NCBI GenBank assembly: GCA_016928395.1
Contig: JAFGKV010000255.1
Location: forward strand, 1-5,207
Reading direction: 5' to 3'
Length of the DNA stretch: 5,207 nucleotides
Source of the DNA: Candidatus Fermentibacterota bacterium
Lineage (GTDB): Bacteria; JAFGKV01
Below, in pieces: positions 1 through 5,207 of this stretch. The translations under genes were made by a program, and so were the position numbers. The notes below the pieces were generated by a model that saw nothing but the letters and a program-made list of their open reading frames with translations, did no database searches and was not told the origin of the DNA. The first letter of the stretch is position 1; each line of letters opens with the position of its first letter.

Positions 1-147
1 CGCCCGTCGCGAGGCTCGTACCATGCTGTCTGCAGCATATGCGGCGAGGAGAAGAACTTCCCCGAACAGGAACCCCGGTACAGATTCGCTACGCAGAGGA
101 AGCCGGTTCCACCGCCGATCGCGGACACCACACCGCTGGGTGGTTGA
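1..147 (+). CDS. C-terminal fragment of an unrecognised protein with a CxxC motif (5' end outside window)
   Basis: Frame 1 is open from the first base to a TGA at 145-147, giving 48 residues with no start inside the window. The visible part contains AVCSICGEEKNFP, in which CxxC could be half of a zinc site, then a basic stretch (PRYRFATQRKP) and a proline-rich tail ending TTPLGG. Third codon positions are clearly GC-richer than second positions (about 73% against about 50% by hand count). This is the pattern of real genes in GC-rich DNA and is better than in the overlapping frame 3 reading. No second CxxC is visible, so a complete zinc finger cannot be claimed. I do not recognise the family. 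It could also be the decayed end of a gene or a chance open frame, since 48 codons is short. Confidence 0.42.
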   Translation, partial: RPSRGSYHAVCSICGEEKNFPEQEPRYRFATQRKPVPPPIADTTPLGG

Positions 148-165
148 AGGCGCACGTAAGGAAAC

Positions 166-180
166 CTGGGGACAGCCCAG
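166..180. repeat. Small inverted repeat CTGGG-GACAG-CCCAG
   Basis: A perfect 5-bp stem with a five-base loop lies just after the left-edge fragment. GGGGACAG-type palindromes recall the REP-like elements seen beside IS200-type (RAYT) transposases in many environmental genomes, but one copy without a transposase gene is only a resemblance. No T-run follows, so it is not a typical terminator. Confidence 0.35.
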
Positions 181-215
181 ACCCCACTCCCCATCAGGCG
201 GACACTGTTCTGTCT

Positions 216-240
216 TTCCCTCGAAGGCGGGGAGAGGGAA
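216..240. repeat. Inverted repeat TTCCCTC ... GAGGGAA
   Basis: A perfect 7-bp stem (216-222 with 234-240) encloses an 11-base purine-rich loop. It is followed by TCCAGGACG, not a T-run. It may be an intergenic palindromic element or part of the 3' end of the upstream transcript. Confidence 0.4.
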
Positions 241-289
241 TCCAGGACGTGACTTGTCTGTATCTGCTCTCTCTTCAACCCCTTGGAAT

Positions 290-353
290 CCCCCATTTCG
301 CCTGAGACAAATCTTCGATGCTCCTGAGGCGTCCGCCTTTGGCGGATTGGGGG
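290..353. repeat. Imperfect long-range inverted repeat with a nested 6-bp hairpin
   Basis: CCCCCATTTCGCC (290-302) is the inverse of GGCGGATTGGGGG (341-353) at 11 of 13 positions, and one of the two mismatches would be a G-U pair in plus-strand RNA. The right arm also takes part in a tighter perfect hairpin, TCCGCC-TTT-GGCGGA (332-346), so the two foldings compete for the same bases. No T-run follows either stem. Confidence 0.4.
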
Positions 354-411
354 TAGAATAGTAAACGCAGAGGGGCTTCGACCCTCTTCTCCTGAGGCGC
401 ATCTTCGATGC
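301..411 (+). repeat. Imperfect 21-bp direct repeat, 90 bp apart
   Basis: Positions 301-321 and 391-411 match at 18 of 21 bases. Both begin CCTGAG and end ATCTTCGATGC, and the three differences lie at unit positions 7, 9 and 10. A related CTCCTGAGGCG occurs at 321-331 and 389-399. In the second copy the changes create a perfect hairpin, GCATC-TTC-GATGC (399-411), that the first copy cannot form fully. Between the copies lies a second stem, AGAGGG ... CCCTCT (369-374 with 382-387). The spacing and partial identity suggest a duplicated intergenic module. I see no operator match. Confidence 0.5.
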
Positions 412-483
412 ACGCCCCAATAGATGGAGCTTGCGCAGCAGAGCGCCGGGTAGCCGACCCGACGGCCAGAAGAGAAACGGCAA

Positions 484-512
484 TTGTGGCGCACTTCTTC
501 GCTTGGTATGAT
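484..512 (+). promoter_or_regulatory. Possible extended -10 promoter for the glycosidase gene
   Basis: TATGAT at 507-512 matches five of six bases of TATAAT and is preceded by TGG at 504-506, giving the extended -10 form TGnTATGAT. TTGTGG at 484-489 lies exactly 17 bases upstream but matches TTGACA only in TTG. Transcription would begin near 519-523, at or a few bases before the ATG at 523. This would give an mRNA with almost no leader, which agrees with the weak ribosome binding site there. It is a prediction from sequence alone; such matches also occur by chance. Confidence 0.35.
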
Positions 513-522
513 GGGGCCGACA

Positions 523-2976
523 ATGTCAGACACCGAGGGCACTGTAAGCGTTCAACACTCCGGGCGAGATCCGGAGATGGCACTTCGGGCTAGGCTTGGC
601 ATTCCGGCAGATGCGAGGCGGATCATCGTGTTCGCGGAGTCCAGCCACTGGGACCCGAACTGGAGGTTCACTTCAGAGGAGTACTTCGAACGGCTGGTCG
701 GTCCCAACCTCGATAAGGCCGTCAGCGAGCTGCTCAGGGAGCCACGCCGCGTATTCTCGATCGAGTGCGTCTTCTTTCTTCGCATGTACTGGGACAAGAG
801 GCCCGAGAAGCAGGATACCGTCCGGACGCTGGTCAACGAGGGCCGGCTCCGCCTCACCTCAAGCGGAGTTACCACCGCCGACACCCTGTTGCCCGGCGCC
901 GAGGCGATCCTGCGGGACCTGCTGATTGGCCAGGAGTGGCTCCGCTCCAACGGCATGTCGCAGGAGCCATCAGTGGCTTACTTCCCCGACAGCTTCGGCC
1001 ATTCCCCGGCCCTGCCGTCGCTTCTCAAGGCGGCCGGTTTCAGCCTGGCTGCCATAACGCACGTCGACGGCATGCTGCATCCCAGTTCCTATCACGAGTT
1101 GATCTGCAAGCGGTTCCCCCGGCCGCACTCCAGCGCGGCACTGTTGATGAAGGAGAGCCGATGCGCCGATTTCATCTGGCGTGGCCCGGACGGAGCCGAG
1201 GTCCTGTGTCATTGGAACGTGCATGACTACCGTCAGGGTGACATGCTGGCTCACCGCGGAATCGCGCGGGTGCATCTCTTTCCGACGGCAATTCACGACC
1301 CTTCCGACCGGAATGTGTCAGGCAAAATCCGGCGCTTTGCGCGCCAATTGGCCTCCTACTCTTCAACGCCGTACCTGTTCTGTCCCGTCGGCGGCGATTT
1401 CATCGACACCATCCCCGACCTCGTGGCCTTGCTGGACCGCTACAATCGAATTCACTACCCCGCCACCGGCATGTGGGCCCTCAACGCCGGGTTGGATGAT
1501 TATCTGGCGCTGGTCGATTGCCGCCGTGATGTGCTACCCGTCCTCGAGCTTGATCCCAACCCGCGCTGGATGGGGTTCTATGCCTCCCGCCCCACTCTGA
1601 AGAGGAAGTGCCATGAACTGGTTGACCTGTTGTTGCTCGCCGAGCAGCTCGCTGTCCTGCCGGAGAACGAGGGGCAGGCAGAGCAGACAACCAAAGACAT
1701 CGAAGAAGCCTGGTGGCACGCCGCCGCCTCCAACCACCATGACTTCGTCACCGGCACAGCGACTGACCACGTGGTGCGCACCGAACAGGAGCCGTGGCTC
1801 GACAAGGGGATAGCGGAGGCCAACGCCGCCATCGAGGGTCTGGCGCCGCGGGGTGACCGGCGGGTGAGGACTACATCAGCGCCGCTCCCAGAGTGGCGCC
1901 GGCATGGCGACATTCTGGAGATAAGCACGCCCCGCTACGTCATCGAGCTTGCGGAGAACAAAGGCGGCTCAATCCTTCGCGCCTGGAACCCGGTCACGCA
2001 AGCACCACTCCTGTCGGTGTCCAACTACCTGGTCAGTTACCGGGATTCCGGCGGCTTGTGGAGAATGGGTCATGAGTTCTGTGGCGGGTCACTCAAGGAG
2101 GCTGGTCGCTCGTCCAACCGCCCCGCCCCGCTGGAGGTGTATGACCGTGACGGCTGCCTGGAGGCTGCCTGTACCGTTGAGGTGGACGGCCAGACGGTTC
2201 GTCAACTGTACCGATTCAGCTCAGGCTCGACCGCAGTCAGATTCCGGGTGGAGGGACAAGCTGCCGAACGCCGCACGGTGACCATACGGTTTGGCACCGG
2301 CCTGGCTCCCAGCCGGATGGCCATGGATGTGCCCGGCGGCATCGCGCTGAGGCCGCTGCAGAAGATATACGCCCCGACGTTCTGGCCTGCCCAGAGTCTC
2401 GTCCATTTCCAGGACAGCGCCAGCGGCAGGGGTATTGCCCTCTGCCTGGCTATGCCTGGGGCTGTGGCCTGTCGGCCTGACGGAACACTGGAACTGGTGG
2501 CCCTGCGCAACGCTACTTCTGAGCGTGCCTTCGGTTTCCTGCCGCTCCTCGGGATGACGGTGTCCGGTCATGAGCGATCCCGCCATGTCTGCGAATATGC
2601 GCTGCTGTTCACCGAAGCCGGCGACTGGCGTGAGAACTCCATCCCGCTGATGGCCCGGAATCTCCTCGCCCGCCCGTGGGACTCAAGCGCCCGTGCCGGA
2701 CTGCGCGAGCTGGCTGCGTCTCTGGTGACCACCGATCAGCCGGAAGTCATGGTAACTGCGGTCAAACCCGCCTCGCGCGGAGGCGGGACCATAGTGCGCC
2801 TGAGTACCTGCGCGCCTGCTGGTCTGCCTGTCGAGGTGAACGTTCGCGGCCGCCCATTGAAGGCCGCCTTTCTCTGTGATGCACGTGAGCGCGACCTTGG
2901 GCCGTTGCCGATCACCGGGCAGGGCGTGCGGCTGACCATGCCGGGCGCCATTGCCTCCGTTCGGATGTTGACTTGA
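523..2976 (+). CDS. Family 38 glycoside hydrolase (alpha-mannosidase type)
   Basis: This 817-residue protein belongs to the retaining, zinc-dependent GH38 alpha-mannosidases, which cleave alpha-mannosides. The N-terminal catalytic domain (about residues 33-335) has ESSHWDPNW, where H42 and D44 match two metal ligands, and YFPDSFGHS, where D156 matches the nucleophile and third ligand. WRGPDGAEVL follows, then PVGGDF, where D292 is the likely acid/base. The middle domain (about 340-430) has GFYASRPTLK and NHHDFVTGT, where H406 matches the fourth ligand. The remainder, from about 460, fits the C-terminal beta-sandwich. All four ligands are present, so activity is expected; the true substrate is unknown. 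There is no signal peptide or membrane segment, so it is probably cytoplasmic. The ATG at 523 is preferred. The same frame is open from a TTG at 484 and ATGs at 508 and 511, but these overlap a likely promoter and lack a better ribosome site. It stands alone and converges on the downstream genes. Confidence 0.93.
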   Translation: MSDTEGTVSVQHSGRDPEMALRARLGIPADARRIIVFAESSHWDPNWRFTSEEYFERLVGPNLDKAVSELLREPRRVFSIECVFFLRMYWDKRPEKQDTVRTLVNEGRLRLTSSGVTTADTLLPGAEAILRDLLIGQEWLRSNGMSQEPSVAYFPDSFGHSPALPSLLKAAGFSLAAITHVDGMLHPSSYHELICKRFPRPHSSAALLMKESRCADFIWRGPDGAEVLCHWNVHDYRQGDMLAHRGIARVHLFPTAIHDPSDRNVSGKIRRFARQLASYSSTPYLFCPVGGDFIDTIPDLVALLDRYNRIHYPATGMWALNAGLDDYLALVDCRRDVLPVLELDPNPRWMGFYASRPTLKRKCHELVDLLLLAEQLAVLPENEGQAEQTTKDIEEAWWHAAASNHHDFVTGTATDHVVRTEQEPWLDKGIAEANAAIEGLAPRGDRRVRTTSAPLPEWRRHGDILEISTPRYVIELAENKGGSILRAWNPVTQAPLLSVSNYLVSYRDSGGLWRMGHEFCGGSLKEAGRSSNRPAPLEVYDRDGCLEAACTVEVDGQTVRQLYRFSSGSTAVRFRVEGQAAERRTVTIRFGTGLAPSRMAMDVPGGIALRPLQKIYAPTFWPAQSLVHFQDSASGRGIALCLAMPGAVACRPDGTLELVALRNATSERAFGFLPLLGMTVSGHERSRHVCEYALLFTEAGDWRENSIPLMARNLLARPWDSSARAGLRELAASLVTTDQPEVMVTAVKPASRGGGTIVRLSTCAPAGLPVEVNVRGRPLKAAFLCDARERDLGPLPITGQGVRLTMPGAIASVRMLT

Positions 2977-3099
2977 ACGACAGCGCGCATGCCCGGTCGC
3001 GCGGATTCCTGAATCCGCATACTCTCCACTTGCAGGCCCGCGATCCTGGCGGCGCACCGCTCCCGGGTGAGCACGATTCGGGTCGATTGCCGCCGGGGA
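2977..3099. other. Spacer between convergent genes
   Basis: These 123 bases separate the stop of the glycosidase (+) from the stop of the minus-strand gene pair. The spacer should contain the ends of both transcripts. Apart from the palindrome at 3001-3018 I see no structure or coding signal in it. Confidence 0.6.
3001..3018. terminator. Perfect 18-bp palindromic hairpin between convergent genes
   Basis: GCGGATTC-CT-GAATCCGC forms an 8-bp inverted repeat around a two-base centre, or more realistically a 7-bp stem with a CCTG loop. It begins 24 bases after the glycosidase stop and is the only strong stem between the two convergent stop codons, so it could act in both directions. It is not followed by a T-run on either strand (ATACTCTCC on plus, GCGACCGGG on minus), so it does not meet the classic intrinsic terminator pattern. 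It may instead be a transcript-end stabiliser or an unrelated palindrome. Confidence 0.42.
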
Positions 3100-3870
3100 C
3101 TAGTCCTCGAAGGCAAACCTCCAGATGCAGACGGGTTCGCCGGGCGTCCTCTCGAAGCTTTCGGGTATCTTGAGCAGGTCCACCTTGATCTTGCGCTGGC
3201 CGGGGTAGTTCAGCATGGTCATCGCATATCTGGGCTCCACGTACTGGCAGACATACCGCAGCATGTTGATATCGTCAAACATCAGTTTCTTGTCCATTAC
3301 GGCACACCGGTCGTAACGCAGTATGACCTCGCTGTCGCTCTTCACTTCATATAGACCGGGATAGTGGTCGGCCATGTTGTCCATGCAGAGGCCGCCTGCC
3401 TTCACCCTGCCCTCGACGGTATCCGCGTTGAGTCTGGATACCTCGGCTATCCTGGCGAATATGGGTGGGTTCACTTCCTCCATGGTCCTGGCCAGCAGGT
3501 CCGCGGCTTTGAGCATATCCATCCCTTCTATCTGCGACCCTATGCCGATGACCTTGTTGGTGAACAGCTCCCATTTCTCCTGCCACTGTCTCATCATTTT
3601 CAGCGTGTCGCTCTTCGACCTCGCGGAGACTTCCACCGTCTTGCCGAAAACCGGAGGTTCCACTTCCTCATTGACCCTGGCCAGCAACTCCTCGGCTTTC
3701 TGCCGGCCAACACCGTCCATTTGGGATCCCACCTTGACCAATCCCTTGGTGAACGCTTCCCATTGCTCCTGCCACAAGGCCATGATCTTCGACAGGAACT
3801 CTGTCGAGAATTCCTCCCATGGCACCCTGTCCCCGATCGGACCGCTGAAATCGTTTCGCTCCCTGGCCAT
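3100..3870 (-). CDS. Two-repeat small protein with a C-terminal CxWxF domain; possible DUF6125 / ATC hydrolase-like
   Basis: This 256-residue protein has no signal peptide or membrane segment and is probably cytoplasmic. Residues 33-82 and 96-145 are tandem copies offset by exactly 63 residues, with 26 of 50 positions identical. Shared elements are WQExWExFT, GSQ, KA, LLAR, EEVxPPxF and EVS. The C-terminal part (about 155-256) has scattered cysteines (C162, C189, C208, C248), a YVEPRYAMTML segment, and ends CIWRFAFED. The aromatic helix-forming repeats plus a late CxWxF-type motif resemble, from memory, the DUF6125 / L-2-amino-thiazoline-4-carboxylate hydrolase group found in Chloroflexota and other environmental bacteria. 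That is a resemblance only, and no catalytic residue can be named. The start at 3870 is chosen because AAAGGGGG lies seven bases upstream. An in-frame GTG at 3888 would overlap that site and has no ribosome site of its own. It lies 61 bp downstream of the oxidoreductase and is probably in its operon. Confidence 0.82.
   Translation of the reverse strand: MARERNDFSGPIGDRVPWEEFSTEFLSKIMALWQEQWEAFTKGLVKVGSQMDGVGRQKAEELLARVNEEVEPPVFGKTVEVSARSKSDTLKMMRQWQEKWELFTNKVIGIGSQIEGMDMLKAADLLARTMEEVNPPIFARIAEVSRLNADTVEGRVKAGGLCMDNMADHYPGLYEVKSDSEVILRYDRCAVMDKKLMFDDINMLRYVCQYVEPRYAMTMLNYPGQRKIKVDLLKIPESFERTPGEPVCIWRFAFED
3436..3774 (-). repeat. In-frame tandem duplication (189-bp period) inside the small minus-strand gene
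   Basis: The segments at 3625-3774 (first copy) and 3436-3585 (second copy) encode two 50-residue blocks aligned without gaps at a period of 63 codons. By hand count 26 of 50 residues are identical, and many other positions are conservative (V/I, D/E, M/I). DNA identity is only local, for example CTCCTGCCAC on the plus strand in both copies. The duplication is therefore old enough for synonymous sites to have drifted and is not a recent slippage or assembly artefact. Confidence 0.85.
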
Positions 3871-3877
3871 GCTGGTG

Positions 3878-3885
3878 CCCCCTTT
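3878..3885 (-). promoter_or_regulatory. Ribosome binding site AAAGGGGG
   Basis: Read on the minus strand, AAAGGGGG ends seven bases before the ATG at 3870, a good position for pairing with the 16S rRNA 3' end. It decides the start of the small gene in favour of 3870 over the in-frame GTG at 3888, which would place this site inside the coding sequence. Confidence 0.7.
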
Positions 3886-3931
3886 CACGATGATTCGTTG
3901 CAGCCTGGAAACGCCGGGCCCGGTAGCTCTA

Positions 3932-5207
3932 CTACTTCATATCCTGCAGCACCCGCTGCGCGCCGTTCCAGCCCGGCACGCAGGTGATGCCCGGACCGGG
4001 GTGGCAGGCGGAACCGCACATGTACAGGCCCTTGATGGGCGTGGTGTACCCTCCCCAGCCGGGCACGGGGCGGTCGGTCCACATCTGCCCGGGATGTATC
4101 AGTCCCGAGGCGAAGTCGCCACGCGTGACGCCGTAGGTGCTCTCGAAGTAGCGCTGGTCCAGGACCACCTTGTCGATGATGGCGCGGCGGAAATTCGGAG
4201 CATACCTGGCTATCTGGTCGATGGCCCGCTCCGCCATCAGCCGGCTGAGCTCCTTCTGTTCATTGGGCGGCGCGCCGAACGGGGCGTAGTGCGAGAAGAG
4301 AGTGGCCGTGTAGTAGCCCGCCGGCGCCAGGCTGGGGTCCAGAACGCTGGGGAAGCCGCAGTAGGCCACCGGCTCGTCGGGCACCTGCCCCTGCCGGGCC
4401 TGCTCATAGCAGCGGGCCAGATGCTCCGGCGACGGAATGTAGGCCATGATCCAGCGGACATTGTTCTCGTTGGCGAACGCGACATGGCCGGTGAACTCGG
4501 GCATCTCCTTCAGCGTCATATGGACCTGGATGTATCCGTTCTGGTATTCGATCTCCTTCACCGCATGCACGTAGTCGGAGGGAAGACGGTCTTCACCCAC
4601 CAGGCCCAGGAACGTGGCCCGGGCGTCGATGCTGGACAGCACGACCCCGGCGGACAGCTTCTCACCGTTCTTGAGCTCAACGCCCGCGGCCTTCCCCTTC
4701 TCGATAAGCAAGCTTCTGATTGGAGCCTCGTACTTGATCTTGCCGCCGTGGTCCTCGAACGCCGTCACCAGCGATTGAGAGAAGGCCCCGATGCCGCCTT
4801 TCGGGGTGCGGAAGTCGTACGCGTCGCCCATACAGTAGTGATAGGCCAGCGAGAGCGCACTGCCGGGCGAGAAAGGGCTCTTGTGGGTCCCGTCAATGGT
4901 GGAAGCACTGAGCGAGGCCTGGATGATGCGGTGCTTCGAGGGGTCAGGGAAGAACTGGCGGATGATGTCTATGCTCCGGCCCTGGAAGACCTTCAGGATG
5001 ATGCTCCTGGTCTCGTCGTCGGGGGCCTCGGCGATCAGCCTGTCCAGGGGCCGGGGCTCGGTGAAGAGGTCCTTGTCGATGGCGGCCTTGAACTTCTGCA
5101 GGAAGTTGTACAGCCCCGCCAGCCCCTCCAGGGCGTCCATGCCGTGGTCCTTCATCAGGTGGTTGGTTATCTCGTTGGTGTCCGTGTAGCCGACGAAAGG
5201 CACGTCC
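3932..5207 (-). CDS. FAD-dependent oxidoreductase, phytoene-dehydrogenase / PYROXD2-like (N-terminus outside window)
   Basis: The last 424 codons are visible, ending in TAG at 3932-3934; the frame runs past the right edge. The FAD-binding Rossmann motif expected at the N-terminus is not seen, and family members of about 500-530 residues suggest roughly 100 residues are missing. Diagnostic segments are TPKGGIGAFSQSL (about 4770-4810), which matches the family PkGGmGal motif. It is followed by a GGKIKYEAPIRSL strand and GVVLSSIDARATF, in the place of the family's AD.VvsNxD region. The C-terminal FAD-contact segment GLYMCGSACHPGPG (about 3982-4026) corresponds to the usual GLYLCGAGTHPGGG. This superfamily (amine oxidase / phytoene desaturase / human PYROXD2) oxidises C-C or C-N bonds using FAD. 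The substrate here cannot be told, and no carotenoid genes are visible. A GTG at 5203 is an internal valine, not a start. The small repeat protein follows 61 bp downstream. Confidence 0.9.
   Translation of the reverse strand, partial: DVPFVGYTDTNEITNHLMKDHGMDALEGLAGLYNFLQKFKAAIDKDLFTEPRPLDRLIAEAPDDETRSIILKVFQGRSIDIIRQFFPDPSKHRIIQASLSASTIDGTHKSPFSPGSALSLAYHYCMGDAYDFRTPKGGIGAFSQSLVTAFEDHGGKIKYEAPIRSLLIEKGKAAGVELKNGEKLSAGVVLSSIDARATFLGLVGEDRLPSDYVHAVKEIEYQNGYIQVHMTLKEMPEFTGHVAFANENNVRWIMAYIPSPEHLARCYEQARQGQVPDEPVAYCGFPSVLDPSLAPAGYYTATLFSHYAPFGAPPNEQKELSRLMAERAIDQIARYAPNFRRAIIDKVVLDQRYFESTYGVTRGDFASGLIHPGQMWTDRPVPGWGGYTTPIKGLYMCGSACHPGPGITCVPGWNGAQRVLQDMK

Larger units (their letters stand above)
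148..522. other. Gene-free spacer with hairpins and short repeats
   Basis: This stretch of about 375 bases lies between the TGA of the left-edge fragment and the ATG of the glycosidase. No frame has a credible coding pattern, and the open frames that cross it look like chance readings. It holds several small perfect stems (166-180, 216-240, 332-346, 369-387, 399-411), an imperfect direct repeat (301-321 and 391-411), an imperfect long inverted repeat (290-302 with 341-353), and a possible promoter at its right end. None of the stems is followed by a T-run on either strand, so none is a standard intrinsic terminator. The density of stems suggests a mobile palindromic intergenic repeat or a structured untranslated RNA, but no known RNA family was recognised. 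Confidence 0.6.

Noticed and set aside
3-305. Open frame 3 across the left end, including an ATG at 39
   Set aside because: It runs through the hairpins at 166-180 and 216-240, has a weaker codon-position pattern than frame 1, and its product resembles nothing I know.
354-359. TAGAAT as a -10 element
   Set aside because: No -35-like sequence lies at the right distance (GTCCGC is there), and it is far from the gene start. The site at 507-512 is better.
301-411. CRISPR-like direct repeats
   Set aside because: There are only two imperfect copies, with a 69-base interval containing its own hairpins and no cas genes nearby.
484-522. Upstream starts for the glycosidase (TTG 484, ATG 508, ATG 511)
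   Set aside because: The extra residues have no family match, no good ribosome site precedes these codons, and a likely -10 element overlaps them. ATG 523 is preferred, though not proven.
2683-3116. Minus-strand open frames overlapping the glycosidase C-terminus and the spacer
   Set aside because: They are antisense to a well-supported gene, rich in Arg, Gly and Pro as expected of shadow frames in GC-rich DNA, and show no domain.
3914-3923. CCGGGCCCGG palindrome between the two minus-strand genes
   Set aside because: It is a simple 10-bp GC palindrome that leaves only a very short stem once a loop is allowed, as expected by chance in GC-rich DNA; not a credible terminator or operator.
3364-3987. 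Long plus-strand open frame (207 codons) opposite the small minus-strand gene
   Set aside because: It is an antisense shadow: it only mirrors the two repeats of the real gene, extends over the oxidoreductase end, and has no ribosome site or recognisable domain.
5201-5203. GTG as the start of the oxidoreductase
   Set aside because: The frame continues upstream to the window edge and the N-terminal FAD-binding motif is missing, so this codon is internal.

Overview
The window is high-GC bacterial DNA with no phage, plasmid, CRISPR, rRNA or tRNA signal. It looks like an ordinary chromosomal segment of an environmental bacterium. A PYROXD2-type FAD oxidoreductase paired with a small protein that looks like the DUF6125 / L-2-amino-thiazoline-4-carboxylate (ATC) hydrolase group would fit a Chloroflexota (Dehalococcoidia-like) genome. 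This is a guess from family distribution as remembered; nothing in the window proves the taxon.

Layout, left to right. Positions 1-147 (+) appear to be the last 48 codons of a gene entering from the left; its product is not recognised. Positions 148-522 are a gene-free spacer rich in small hairpins and short direct and inverted repeats, ending in a possible extended -10 promoter. Positions 523-2976 (+) encode an 817-residue family 38 glycoside hydrolase (alpha-mannosidase type) whose metal ligands and nucleophile are all visible. Positions 2977-3099 are a short spacer between convergent genes and hold a perfect 18-bp palindrome. Positions 3100-3870 (-) encode a 256-residue protein built from two tandem 63-residue repeats and a C-terminal domain ending in a CxWxF motif. 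Positions 3932-5207 (-) are the C-terminal 424 codons of a phytoene-dehydrogenase-like / PYROXD2-like FAD oxidoreductase that continues past the right edge.

The two minus-strand genes lie 61 bp apart in the same direction, oxidoreductase first, and are probably co-transcribed. The glycosidase faces them and is a separate transcription unit, and nothing links its function to theirs. The most interesting items are the in-register 63-residue duplication in the small protein, its pairing with the oxidoreductase, a possible near-leaderless start for the glycosidase, and the structured repeat region upstream of it. I found no convincing evidence of a wholly new multi-gene system in this window.
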